From: Sisyra terminalis
Taxonomy: Eukaryota > Arthropoda > Insecta > Neuroptera > Sisyridae
Length of the DNA stretch: 64,000 bases
Assembly: GCA_958496175.1 (NCBI GenBank)
Contig: OY292278.1
Span: 36,022,001-36,086,000, forward strand
Direction of reading: 5' to 3'
In this document: piece by piece, positions 45,721 through 58,749 of the stretch
Layout: each line of letters begins with the position of its first letter
How positions within the stretch are numbered: the first letter of the stretch is position 1
The notes under the pieces: generated by a model
What the model saw: the letters and a program-made list of their open reading frames with translations, nothing else
Told to the model about the DNA's origin: nothing
Database searches by the model: none
Position numbers and translations under genes: made by a program

Positions 45721-48700
45721 GTTTTGGATTTGAAGCTTTGAGGAAATGGACTTTGGGAGGAAAGAACTAAACCAATTTCAACAAGTACACTTCCATGCAA
45801 AAGTTGGATCATGGTCAACAAATTTTAAAAATATTTAAAGAGTATTTAAAGCAACACATCCTATAATACGCTACAAATAAAAGACAGATATTTTTCAAGA
45901 TAATTTCATCTACTAAATCTTATAGCAAGTTTGTAATTTTAATTGAATAACGTTTAGAAAAAAAAAAACAAGTATGAAATTTCCTCATAATAATTTTACT
46001 CGGCACACTCTATAAATGTATATATTTAAACAGTTTGCTCTTATTATAATTAGTAAATCTCTGCTTTATTAAAAAAATTAAATTCAAATATTGTTATTAA
46101 AAATCATTCAAAATTTGGACAATTTTAAAAACATATATAGGTAGGTACGAGTGTTTAATAAATCTAAAAAAAGCTCATATCTCCTCAATATTTCAACACT
46201 ACAATACTTTCAGGATCTGAAAGTATTCTGAATATAGTGAGAAGCTTTACATCTGTTCGAAGTTTCCCAAGTGTAAGATAAAATTTAATTATTAAAGAGT
46301 TAATCGATTTCTCCCGGATAACTACTCTTTCGGACTCAACGCAACTTACTGAATCTGTTTCGGTAGAAAAAATTGCTACTTTGTTTAATAGTTTGCAACT
46401 ATTAATAAAAGATAATCTTAAAATATCCGTATATTCAATAATTCTAAATTAAAATTCATTGAGGTTTATTTTTTATCTTTTGTCTATACAGAAAATTTGG
46501 TGCAGAAAATTGTCTATTTTTTGTTAACTATTTAAAATTAATACAAAAATACTTTTGTTGACTTTATATATTTTAAAACGTGCCACCCCATAAATCATGC
46601 CACTTCTTTTGGGCACTCTCTTATTAGAGCAAATTTTTTTTTTTTTGATAAGACCCATTTTATTTTCCTAATTTTTATTTAGTTCAACTTTTTTCATAGT
46701 AATGCTTAATATTTTAATTAAAAATATTAATAGTACTCCTATGAATCGTTTTATCTCGAATCCATGATAATTTTATGTCAGTTGGTTACTTTTCGAGAAC
46801 CTGAAAAGCAAATAGTTTGACACTAAATTATAGAATTTCGCTGATATACTTTTCAACTTCTTCAGGCAATATTTTAATTTACCACTGTTGTTGGAACATA
46901 TTAGTTCATATTGATTCACAAGATAACCCAAGATCAAATACTATCGTTTAATACATTGTTGCTAACCCGAGACTGTATTTGGTTCAAAAATCATCCCTTA
47001 TTTAACAATGTTACATGCGATTGAAGTTTAGATGGTCTGATGATTTCTTCTGGTACACTTTGATGGTCGATTTCATCCCTTAAACATGGTTTGTTTTCAG
47101 AAAAATTTGCTCAACATGTACTGGTGGACGTATACTTTCGATTAGCATCGTAAAAAACCATGTACAATGTCAAATACTTAACTACTAATAAATGTCAAAA
47201 AAATACAAAACTTGAAAGTATACGACAATAGGAATTAATTTTTTGAAATAAAAGTGGCCAAAAGTTGGAAAGACAGGGCCAAATAAAAAAAAAAATTTTT
47301 TTTTTTGAATATTCGTACCTAATTCAATTTTGAAATTGTGTTATTAACTGTTATAGCTGATGAATCAATATGGACCAAATGTTCTAACGCCGATATTATC
47401 TTCAAATATCACAAAAAGAAGTAGAAAAATGTATTAACGAAATTTTAAAAATTTAGCACTAAATTATCTTCTTTCTAAGTTCCCGAAAAATGTCCAACTG
47501 ATAATAACAGTACCAATTAATGAAGGGTATTTGGAAAAAAAAAATTGACAAGTGAATTGTTAGATAAACTTAAAATTGGTTAATTTTTATAGCTTTTATG
47601 TTAAAACAAGTAGGTAGTTGCTTATATGATTGCTTATGTGAACACTATTTCTGTATCAATTGCTTCAATTTTAAGAAAAATGTGATATTGTAATAAGATT
47701 ATTGAATTTATAAAATTTTTAAAAAATCTTAAGCAAACGAGAGAACATGAAGAGCATTTATTATTGTATCATTTATTAAAGCTTTAACGTATAACTAACC
47801 GGCTGATAAAATGCCAAATTTGTAAATTTCTGACCAAAATAAAAAACTGTAGCTTTTTAGGGTTACGAACCTTCAAAGGACAAAAAAGAACTATTGTAAA
47901 ATTACTTTATTGCCCATTTGTCGGTTGTCAAAATCTTTTTCTCAAGAACACGCTAGAATATCAAATTGAAATTTATATCACATAACTATATGGCCTCTTG
48001 AAGCTGTAAAAATTAACTTAATATTTACATTGACAAATATACTCTATTTCACCTACGTGGCACACTATTAAGCCGCCATTGGGTCAAAGAAATGCAAGTT
48101 AAACTCGTACACTTTTGGTTTCGAATAAACATAATGCTTATGGTTTAAAATATAATTTAAGAAAATAAGGGTTGAAGTTATATCTAAGCTGATTTAAAGC
48201 TTTTTAGGTTGATTCTAATTATTGCTAATATGTACTGTTTTTTTGTTCAATAGGAACCCTCAGTAAAGAATTAAATTTCTCCCTAGAGTTTCTAATAAAA
48301 TTTTCTTGTAATTTCTATTCAATGACAAATTGGAAGACCCTTAACCACTTGAAATTTTTGCCCAAGCAACCCTCGGGCATGACATTTTCCCGTACTCTGA
48401 TGATCCCGACTCTCACTTGGGTAAGTTTTGTTTTGTAAGATTGGGATTTGAACGAGTATTTAACGTCGCTAGTTTCTTAAAAGTGGGAATAACCTTGAAT
48501 AATTCATATAGCATCATAAACTAATTTTACATGCGTACTACAACTACAAATTGAGATAGTTTATTAATATTAATTATTGTATAAAAAATGTAGTCAAATA
48601 AGAATTAAAATAGGAAACAATTTTTTACCCCTTTTTCCAAAAAAATCCGATTATTAAATGGTTAACGTTCGGAATAATTTGGTGGTTCTGGGGAATATTT

Positions 48701-48909
48701 TACCAAAAATTTGTGAAATTGAGAGTAATTTTGAAAGGAAACCATAAAAAAATGAACAAACTATATACCTACAAGTTGGTATGGAAACCTGGGTTCTCGA
48801 ATATACTTGCATTTCTCCGTTTTTTTATTGGTGATTTAAAAAATACACTCAAGAAATAAAAATTCAAGATGGTGGTAACATGACAGGGTTCTTTGGGGAT
48901 ATAATTAGT
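45721..48909. other. gene-poor AT-rich stretch
   Basis: No gene, RNA or clear element end was recognised. Confidence 0.5.
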
Positions 48910-49588
48910 GTCCGACCGAACTTTCGGTTTCGGTTTCAATTTCGGCTTAGTTTCGGTCAAAAAACGAGTTTCGGCTTAATTTCGATTTCGGCTGTCATCA
49001 AGCCGAAACTACGGCCGAAACCAAACTGAATTCGTGAGATAAAAGTGTTAAAAATTATTGTTTTTCACTTATTATTTGATTAATCAATTATGAATACTGA
49101 TAACTATCAGTTCATTGATATATTGCTTAATATTATTTTTAGTACTTTTTTTTTAGTTCGAAAGAAAACTGATCAAAGTTTAAAAGAAATTATTTTGTTT
49201 TTAAGATGTAAGAAAGAGTACTTTCTATTTTATGTACCTAAACATAGTAGGTAAAAAGTTATTTTGTTTTGTAACTTTTCGTTATTATTATATGTTATTC
49301 ATAGCTAATATTAAAAGAAATATATGGTGTATTTCATTCAAATCAACTTCTTATTTCAGTATAAATAATATATTTGAAATAAGAAACGATAATAATATTT
49401 TATTTTAATGATAAGCTCAAATATTAGGGACTAAATGATTAATAAAAACCTATAGGATTTAAAAGTAAAAACTCCAATTATGTTTAACTTTTTATTTACA
49501 AAAACATGGAATTATATGGAAGTTTCGGTTTTGGCCGAAACTGAGACTGATGCCAAAATTTGGTTTAGGTTTCTAGTTTTGGTCGGAC
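48910..49588. mobile_element. non-autonomous element with GTCCGACC termini and TTTCGG repeats
   Basis: GTCCGACC (48910-48917) and GGTCGGAC (49581-49588) are exact inverses. Just inside each end are runs of TTTCGG / CCGAAA: about ten in the first 120 bases and three to four near the other end. The ~500-bp middle is AT-rich and non-coding. The subterminal array is typical of hAT-type elements, whose transposases bind repeated short motifs. The 8-base flanks do not match clearly. Confidence 0.65.
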
Positions 49589-49989
49589 AAAATTAAACGT
49601 TTTTGATGTTTTTTGAATGATTAATTGATTTTTAGTAATAACGTTGTATATCATTTACCTTAAAAAAGCAGATAATCTTATAGCCATTTTAAGTTTCATC
49701 AGAAAAAATATTCATTATTTATCATTAAAATACTGTCAATAGTATTAAAATCCATGATATTAAATGCCAATTTTTGAAATGCAAGAAATTCTTGACTGAA
49801 ACCATAGCACAAAGTGGTTCTTTTGCAGGTTGAAATAAAAATTTTTTCTTTTGGATTATAAGAATAGGTCAAAGAACAAAAATATTTTCACTAATTACAT
49901 TTGAGAACAAATTAATGTGAGTCTTACATAAAATAGAATGAAAAATTTTATATTATATCTATGTTTATTTGTTTTTGGGTTTCATAGTT

Positions 49990-50640
49990 AAAAAATATTT
50001 TCAATAGGAAATATGAAACTTCCCTGCGTTGGTGTACATATAATGATGCGTTATTTTCGAAATGCGGAAGCGAAGATTTTGGCACATCTGTTTTTTGGGC
50101 TATGATATTTTTCGGCTCTATTTTTTATGTTGGATAACAATCGTTATTAATATTTTGGGCACGTGGCAGACGTTCGCAATGTCTAGGATCGTGTCTGGTC
50201 CTCCTATTCAGCTGCCAAAATATCAAAAATGTGCGTTTTTGTGCTGCGTTTTTTAGATACTTTGTTAACTATTATTTTTTTTGGTTTCACCGCGTTAATA
50301 ACTTCTTGACTAGTTCCGGGTTTTTTTTATTTTTTTTATCCTCTTGTTATGAGCATTTCATTTTATTTGACGCCAAATTGGAGGAGCTTGGGCTTTGACA
50401 CACGATAATTTATTTGAGGCGGGAAGGGATCTTTGGAACGTGCAAGCTGTCTGTTTAGGAACGCAAAAAATAATGCGTTTCTAAATTTCATTTGGAAATT
50501 AGATTTGAAAAAAAAAATAACTAATGTTGAGAATTGTTGCGGCTTAGAACACCTTTGGCAGATGGTGGCGAATTTCCTTCGAAAAACCACCAATGCAATT
50601 AATGCCACCAACGTTTTAATTGTATCAGAGATAAAATAGC
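49990..50640. other. GC-richer island
   Basis: Balanced composition and short open frames on both strands, with no recognisable protein. Similar in style to the islands at 32430, 44660 and 55550. Confidence 0.3.
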
Positions 50641-51418
50641 TGAAGACCTTTCGGAACCAACAAAAGCAAAATAAGACAGAAAAAAATGAACAAGGTATTT
50701 GGAATATTCACAATTAGACAAAAAGATAGAAATTTAGGCAACTTTTGGGATAATTTATTATTTTTGCTTATCATTTCGGTTTACTGACTTAATCGAAATT
50801 TGATTCTTCCAATCATTTAATTGAAATGATAAATATGCTTAGACATTTCATGATTTTTATCACATTTGATCAAAGCTTACAACCCATTAAATATCATCAA
50901 CTTTAAAACAATTTACTCTAAATTTTTCCCTTTCATAAATACTATTTGATAAAATTAAAGATAAATGATTTCCTTTTTATATTCAAAAGCAAATAACACA
51001 AATCTAATATTAAACCTCTAATGAATTACAGCAGATTTTTTGGTTGCACTTTCTTAGGTTTCTACTCTGCTTGTTCTCTATTTGGTACTTAATGGAAGAA
51101 ATATTATAAATGAGAAAATCATTATAAGAGAGAAATTAAAAGCTTAAATTGTAAAACACACTTCTTTTTGTTTTATTAAGGGTTTCGGCAAAATTTAAAA
51201 CAAAATAATCGGTAATTTGTATGCATGTTATTGAAAAAATCGTGAAGGGTGAAAGATGATGGGGTGAAAAATAATAAATCACTGAAATTAGGGTTTACTT
51301 TATTCAATTTGAATAAATATTAGAGGATTGATGGATCATAAAAATTCAATTGCAATATTTATGAGTGACGATATTTAAAAGCATCTTCATTATTTAAAGT
51401 TAATTACCTACTTGATGA

Positions 51419-51457
51419 CCACTGATGAAGTTTGCTTGGCAATCGAAATACGTATCT
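51419..51457 (+). ncRNA. hammerhead-ribozyme-like motif
   Basis: CCA-CTGATGA-A-G-T-TTGC-TTG-GCAA-TC-GAAA-TAC-GTA-TC-TGG fits a minimal type I hammerhead. Stem I is CCA/TGG, stem II TTGC/GCAA with a 3-base loop, stem III TAC/GTA with no loop, and the cores are exact. It has the same extra A after CTGATGA as the other copies. Confidence 0.5.
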
Positions 51458-51699
51458 GGGCAATACGTCACGAATATTTTTGTTTGAATTTCTGTTGGTG
51501 GTATGATTTTTATATATTATTATATTAAATTATACTACATAAATTGGACTGCAATATATCTTATATATTGTATACATAGTGATTTTCTTATAAATTTTTA
51601 TAATTGGGTGACATTTTGATGCTCCAGTGTAAAAAATTGCGTTGGTTTTTCCAAAGGTTCGTTATTATGCCTATAAAACAGGAAAGTTGCAACTATTAG

Positions 51700-52015
51700 G
51701 TCCTACGACTCTAGAGCAATAAAAATTCGTAAGCCGAGAAATGTATGTTTCTGAGTATGTTTCTGTAAGCCGAGAAATGTTTCTGTAATAGAAATTTGAA
51801 AGGAATAAAAAAAAATTATACCAAATTTTATTTTAAACTTTTACTAAAGGTTTTTGAAGAATTGACACTAAATAATCAATCATGTTTATGCACGATTCAA
51901 ATAGGAATAAATGAAATTAATAAGACTTATTCAATGGATAATTTAACGTCTCGATATAACTATTTATATCTTCAATAACTCTAGCGGGAATAAGAATCTG
52001 TAAACTGAGAAATTT
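51700..52015 (-). repeat. SINE-like fragments with local duplication
   Basis: GTAAGCCGAGAAATGT occurs twice between 51728 and 51785. CTCTAG-GC/GGAATAA..., resembling the SINE body in minus orientation, appears at about 51708 and 51978. The pieces are short and diverged. Confidence 0.35.
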
Positions 52016-52531
52016 TATACATTTGAGATGATTCTGGAGAAGATTATCTACAAGTTTCAGAGCTATCATCTTAGTTCTTAATCATTCGTTTAGTAGGTTC
52101 AATAAAATTGTATTGAGTTCAAATTTCAGCATTTGTCTATTTCTTACACTATTTTCTCAGAATTTAAGGCAATGATTCGACAGTTTGAAGAATTTTTTTA
52201 AAAGAAGATATCCGAAAATCTAAATGTATTAAAACTTTGGTTAAAATATATTTTAATTTTTGTCAAAAGGAGATGGAAATTACTTTGGAAATTACGTGTC
52301 TCCTCACATATTTCACAACTATAAATTTCAAAAAAAAACAATACAAAACTATTTCTAGACTATTTTCCAAATAATGAATTATTTTTTGTATCAAAACTTT
52401 AGGGTTGGTATTTATTTTGGATAGTAATCTTGCAGATAAATATTTGGAGGATAATGTAGTATTGTCACTAAAAAATAGTGTGATGAATGAAGGATAAATT
52501 TGTTGGATTTACCTAAAAGATAGCTCTATAA

Positions 52532-52810
52532 CAGAGATTGGGAAACTTTTCTGGTTTAAGGAGCCAAATTTTGAAGAATTATATTTTCTTTTGTGAAAAG
52601 TGAACCTCAAGTTTATAATGACTAACATTGGATAAAAAGCAATTTAAATTAAAATACATATTTATACGAATTTCTGAAATCATTTCTTATTGCAAGTTTT
52701 TATTTCTATTTTTTTGAATAATTGAAATTTAGAGTTTGATATTTAAAAAGCTATGGGGTTAGAGGCAAAGAGCCGCATGAGGCTCATGAGCCGCAGGTTC
52801 CCGACTCCTG
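52532..52810. mobile_element. non-autonomous hAT-type element (279 bp)
   Basis: The ends CAGAGATTGGGAA and TTCCCGACTCCTG are inverted, 10 of 13 bases agreeing. GAGCCGCATGAGGCTCATGAG near the right end is the usual hAT subterminal palindrome. The flanking 8-mers CTCTATAA and GTCTATGA agree at 6 of 8, a decayed target duplication. Confidence 0.75.
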
Positions 52811-54329
52811 GTCTATGATAACCTTTCTATTCATGAGTGAAAATGCCGATCCTTTGATAAATAAACGAAAATTAATTTGTTAGATGAATTTTACTCAATT
52901 ATCCAACACATATCACCTTTCTTGTTTAATAAATGAAAAGACGCATGTTTTCACTACCTTTTGTAGAAAGTTTTATCTGCAAGATAAATATCATTATCGA
53001 GTTGCAAAAGTACTGGCCGTTAAAGATTTAGAATTATCTTCAATAATCAATATTTTTAAGGGTTGAAAATTACGAGTTTTAGAGGAAAGTGTGTGAAACC
53101 TTATCTTCTATGCAGATTTACAGGTAAGGGATGAAAAGAGTCACAAAAATTGCTGCTAACAGAAGGAGAATATTGTCTCAATAATAAAATTTAGTGCCTA
53201 ATAATTGCGTACTATTAATATTTATTACTTCAAATTAGTTTTTATTTATTAAACTACCCCTACTTCATAAAAGTAAAAAGTTCCATTGCTTCGGTTTAAT
53301 AACTAAAGACAAAGCAAATTATGGTAACAGTAAATCGGTAGAATTGAATTTTAAGACACAAGACTACAGAAAATATAGTTATTTGAATTCAAAAACTGGA
53401 TTTTGAAGCTCATACACTAAGTTTTGAAACTTCTTTTACTTCAACTCCATTTAATTGGTTCTATTTAATTCTTTATTTAATTGGTTCCTATTAATATTAG
53501 ATAATTGCATAATAAAATACATTAGATATATAGGTAGTAAAACAAAAATTAACATTGATATTGTATACTTAACAACATTTATAGCGCAGTGTAAAAAATT
53601 GGTATTAAAAGCTCATCTCGCGCATGGAAAAACCGCGCGATGAAAACCCGCGCAGTCGCAATGATTACAGTATGTCTTAAGATTTTAGGTAACAAATCTA
53701 AATAATTGGTGGATTTGACATTGCATTGTAATTGACAAACTGTAAGAGAATCAAATGATTAATTATCACTTGTATGCAGTAAAATCCTTCTTCAAAAAAT
53801 TATAAAATAAATATGAAAATTTTATTGCTCAGAATTCCTGTTGGCCGATTTTTCTATCACCTCTAAATTTATCGATATGATTTTATTTTTAAATATCATA
53901 AATTTTGCTTCATTTGAATTACTTTTGTGCGTCAACATCGTAAACAGTGTATTTTCCTATCAAATAAGATTTAAGGGGTTGTCAAAGAAAGAAGGAAAGT
54001 GCCGGAAGTTACTTTCATGGTAGTACATATGCGCATTGTTCAGTGTGACTTTAAAATTGTCAATATTAGTTAGTTGAAAAGTTTTTTTTAATTGTTTACG
54101 TTTTATATAAAATATTTTAGTAAGTTTTCCATAAAATTCACATTCTATACAATTTAATTAAGTATTTTATTTGTAGTTTATATACTTTATTCATGGACAG
54201 AGCCAATAAATATAAAATAGAAATCTTAAAATTGTTTTAAAATAAATTTTACTTAATTTAAGACTATAAATGCGGCAAATTTGTAAAAACTCCACAAATA
54301 GTTTCTGCTACATTTATGGTGAGCTTAGT
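52811..54329. other. intergenic, no gene recognised
   Basis: AT-rich; several small open frames without family features. A GCGCG-containing patch lies at about 53615-53655. Confidence 0.45.
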
Positions 54330-54775
54330 CTAAAAATTCAGCGAAAAGATAGCGCAGGCTTTTAATATCTCAAAATAAAAGTTCCTCGAATCAGTGACAC
54401 GAAATTGAAAGAAGGAATTTTTGTAGGACTGCAGATTTGAGAACGTATGACGGATAAAGCTTTTAGTTTGAAGTTGAACAAAGCAGAAAACGAGCTTTTG
54501 TAAAAGCGTGTCCAAATTTTCATGGAAATGCAAAAGCTGACAACTACTGATAAATCATTCGAGAGCTTTTTTCTGCTTATAAAGCTTTAGAATGCAATAT
54601 GTTGCCCAAAACTCATTTTTTAAATTCCCATGTAGATTTCTTTCATTCTTTCCGAAATTTCATTGTTGTATCAGATAAGCATGGTGAAAAGTGTCACTAT
54701 GATATCATGCAAATTGAAAGACTATTGGTCAATTCGCCGGGAAACTGCAATGGAAACCATGAAAAGAAATAAATC
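54330..54775 (+). pseudogene. relic of a repeated transposon-associated protein of unknown function
   Basis: Broken frames give VPRISDTKLKEGIFVGLQI, KAFSLKLNKAENELL, then AYKALECNMLPKTHFLNS and HVDFFHSFRNFIVVSDKHGE, KCHYDIMQIERLL. I recall this succession (PPRISDAKIKEGIFVGPQIR ... SLKIHFLHSHLDFFPEN ... SDEHGERFHQDI) from many near-identical repeated proteins in arthropod genomes. That repetition suggests a mobile element, though I cannot name its class. The 2101-2340 relic may belong to the same kind of element. Stops and frame changes show decay. The minus-strand frame at 54330-54533 is a shadow. Confidence 0.55.
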
Positions 54776-54841
54776 TACCAAATAACTTGAATTTTATCAG
54801 TTTTCTACTGTAAAATTAATACTTTTTGGGAAAAAGTGTAC

Positions 54842-55040
54842 TTAAGCACACCCACAATCTGGCAACGTTGCATTTTCGACTTTGTTTTTAATTTAATTCA
54901 CGATTAAATCGGTCCCTAATGAAAATTTAGCCACAAAAGAGAGAATTATACCATATTAGAATTGAATTAACAAAAATATCGCGAATTAAATTAAAAACAA
55001 AGTCGAAAATGCAACGTTGCCAGATTGTAGGTGTGCTAAA
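54842..55040. mobile_element. MITE, copy B of the family at 31022-31227
   Basis: The 199-bp element starts TTAAGCACACCCACAATCTG and ends CAGATTGTAGGTGTGCTAAA, with GGCAACGTTGCATTTTCGAC and its complement further in. GTAC lies on both sides (54838-54841 and 55041-55044), a likely 4-bp target duplication. The arms are ~70 bp and well matched. Confidence 0.85.
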
Positions 55041-55549
55041 GTACACTTAAGTCACTTTTTGCTATAAAACTTTATATTTCTTATATTTATTCTATTTTTT
55101 GTAATTGTTGTTACTATAATAGAATCATTTTTTTATTAAATGGGCATTATATTGAAAATCTATATGCTGTACTTATTTGCATATTGAATTCCGTGTTTAG
55201 AGCACTAAATACAATGAGTTTATGCATGAAAACAAAAAGGATTTTTTTTTTTGTAGACCCGTGTTATCATTGTTATAATCAAAGATTAATAAGTGATTTA
55301 ACTTATAATTTTTTTAACAAAAATTATTTTTTTATTAATTTTTTTCAGATTATATCATTTAAAAATTGAACACCAATTAACCCTTTTTCTACTCTTAAGA
55401 CATTGAAAATTGGTTGGATTTAAGTTTAAATATATATCAGTTAAATAAGTTTCAAATATAATACATTTTAAAATATTTTACTTTCGATCCGAATGTTTCG
55501 AATCGCTTCAACGACGAAAAATAAATAAAAAATCTTCTATGATTCTATG

Positions 55550-57070
55550 TACTCAGCTTCCAGTACGATCGTTAGTCTTTACGCTTCTTCTTCTTCTTCT
55601 TCTTCACACGTGACCACATTCATCTAAATTCTAAACATTCAGAAAAATCGTTTCCCAAACGATTAGGCAAGCGGCCTCGTTCTTCTGATCCAAATATCAA
55701 TACTGTCCCCTTAAAGTCGATATTAATCAATTACCAGTACTGATTGGAATAAATTATTTTCGATTGATTTTGGTAATTTTTTTGTTAAATTTGTCTTTTT
55801 TTTTGGAATTCGCCAATGGTTGTGATTGAGTGATTGGGGATTGCGTTGAGGTTATTTTTGGGAGAATTTGGAATATTTTTTTATTTAAATTAGTCGCATA
55901 ATTTGTATCAGTTTGAACTGAGTGCTACGACGAGTTGAGTTCTGTTTATTATTAAAAAGGCGTGTAGGCCCAATCGTGTGGTCTTGGGTTCAATGTCCTG
56001 ATTTTTAGCTGATACTCCCATTATAAAATCTTTTGGAAATGGACAGGAAGGTTGCGGGGCGGCGACACTGATCGAAGAAACACTTACCTAGTTATATAAT
56101 TTCATTTCTTTGTATTGATCTAAGCATGTTCGATAAAAATCCTTTTTTTTTCCTCAATTTTTTTCGATTTCAGTTTGGCTTGGTGGATGAGCGTTGGGAG
56201 CCAAACTAGGACCAGGTGTTTAAGATGGAATTAAGGAAGGTCAGGTTTTCTGATATCGTGAGATTTTTTTCAATTCATCCCTACCCTATCTAAGACCGTA
56301 TCATTTTTTTTTTCGAAATTTGTGTCTAAAGAATAAATTTATCTCTCTGGTTTCGAAGACCGAATGAAAGAAATGAAACCAACCAGGAAGGGATATATTT
56401 TTTTATTGAAAAAAAAAAATGAGATTTTGCGTTGAAGGGTTTGATTTTTTTTACGTTCTTGGTTGTTCTAATGGCCAATTCACGGCAAGTTAACGCAGGT
56501 CAAACATTTAACACGAATATATATAGGAAGAGAAAGTGAGAAATGATTTTTTTTTTTAGAATTATGAATTGACCTTAGACAAGTCGCGAGGTGTGTGATC
56601 TTGGATTTTTTTCCGAAGCATTAATATGAGTTTTGAGAGAAAAATCTACGTTTTATTTGATGAGGTTTTTTCTTTTGAAGACTTGTCCAAGTTCAATGTC
56701 CCAAGTCTGAAGAGAGTTTGGGTGATGTCGTTTTCCATCGCTCGGCTTGGACCATGGCAGCAAAGTGTTTAGATGGAAGATGCCGAAGAAGTCTCCATCC
56801 AGACTCCAAATCGATGTCTCAAATGTCTCTCAAATCGATCGCATGTCCATCTAAAAACCTTTCAAAAAGAAAAAAAAACGCGGAAGGGATTTCAACTGAA
56901 AAAATTAATAAAACATCCACCACCCAAACGATCTTCACATCTTTCAAACTTCACGAAAAAAAATTATAATACCTACCACCAACCCAGCAAACTTTTTTTT
57001 TCATATAAATTTCGGCTTTTATCTCCTTCACCTTCACCAGCATCTTTGTGTTCAATTTTTTAGGGAGACC
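55550..57070. other. GC-richer island with a CTT microsatellite
   Basis: Contains (CTT)n at about 55583-55606, a hairpin AGTTTGGCT / AGCCAAACT at 56172-56207, and many GATTTT/GTTTTT words. Overlapping open frames at 56718-57063 are low-complexity and not a known protein. It may be control sequence or an untranslated exon. Confidence 0.35.
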
Positions 57071-58749
57071 GATCCGGTCTTTAATGGTTTTTTAAGGACA
57101 ATATTGCATTGTCCATTATTCAATAATTTTTTTTACCAAGCAAAACCGTTTATAAAAAAAAAACAACAACTAGGAAAAGAATTGAAAAAATCTCAAAAAA
57201 ATTACAAATGCAGCCGATTTCGTATGTAAAAAATTTCAAAAAACGCAATCTTTACCTGAATATACTACATTACAATATTTTTTTAAGGGAAATAAAGGCC
57301 CTTTTGGGCCTGTCTTGTATAATTTTATTACGTAATTACCCCCGCATCCTTTGCCTTTAAAAAAATGCATGAAAAATAAAAGCCATAAAATGGAATGAGG
57401 ATACTAAAAAAATTAATCCTTGAAATAATTATCCTGGTTTACGTATTACGTAATACAGTCAAGCCAAGTACCATTCTATTTTTAAACCAAGTGCTTAATC
57501 TTCTTAAGCCTTTTGTACCTTTTAAAATTTTTAAAAGTGTTAAAAACTACGAAATTAATTTTATATTTCTCCAAATGTAAAAGGGTTTCCAAAATTGAAT
57601 TCTTTTGAATGAATAATTTCAAAAATACAGAAATTTAAATTAATATGTTCGTTAAATTATCCTTTCAATTTATTGTATTAATCTTTCGCTAACTATCAGA
57701 TGATCCTTTTAGGGTTCATAACCACCAGGTTGTAACAGGTGGCTTAGCCAAACATTTGTTGATTTTTTTTCCTTGAAACAAAGGGTTTTAGGATTTTGTT
57801 ATTTGATCTGATGTCTTGGTTTGCTTGTATTACATATATGACTACATAAATTAATACAAAAAATGTTCTATGTAATTGATACAATGAAAAAAATTCACAT
57901 ATTTTGATGAATTGGAAACATAGACTTTTGAGAGATAAAAAGAGAAGTACTTTGATTGAAATGCAGTGCTCCAGGATAATGGAATATATCAAATAGAGGA
58001 AGAAGTTGCTGAAAACCTGTACATTTAACTAGATTAATTATTGATTCTGATCAAAAATAAATTTTTTAGTTGTTACATAAGGACAACTGGAAGTACAAAA
58101 GGAAGAAAAAGGGAAAGGAATGTAAGGGAAAGGAACTATTTCAAATCAAAGGACCTTACTGGGGACAAGTAGTATTTGGACAAAAAATTAAATCATATAA
58201 TCATGTGGACCTTAAGTTAAAAAAACTTAGAAAAAATAAATTAATTTATAAATATTATGGCTTAAATTGTTTTTCGATCAATTTACTGAATAGGGGTTGA
58301 ATATAATTATAAACTTTTAAGGAAAATCTTTTTACATAATTGTTAGTTTCTTTCCATATAGATCACCAAGACGAGGTTTGAAAAGCTTTAACACTGCAAC
58401 TTTAGACTTATTGTATCACCTATTGTAAGCCAAAAGCCGTTCAAATTTCAGCAATCATTACTTTTCAGTTGCCATTGCTTTATATTTCTCCATATTCCTT
58501 TAGATTAAATCTCATAACCTGTTGGCTTTATTGTATACAAATATTCTTACTATAAACCGGGAAATTAAAAATTTTTCTTGTAAAAATTTGATATAATTTT
58601 TGTGACGAAATCTTGAAAATTGCAAAAGTTATAAACAAACAATTTGAGCTACCCGACTTGTAAACTACTAAAACATTCAGTTCTCGAAAAAAAGTCACTA
58701 AAAGTAACCAAATTTAACTTGGTAACTCCTGGTAACTTACTGGAATCGG
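57071..58749. other. intergenic, no gene recognised
   Basis: AT-rich. A perfect hairpin AGGCCC-TTTT-GGGCCT lies at 57296-57311. The Lys-rich open frame at 58070-58300 has no family features. Confidence 0.45.

Noticed and set aside
55965..56015. tRNA-like A/B boxes around TGGTCTTGGGTTCAATGTCC
   Set aside because: The B-box match contains an insertion and the A box is weak. No SINE body follows.
56718..57063. Overlapping 83- and 96-codon frames as a new secreted or nuclear protein
   Set aside because: Both are Lys/Ser/Pro low-complexity readings of an island full of A-runs, without a promoter or splice evidence.
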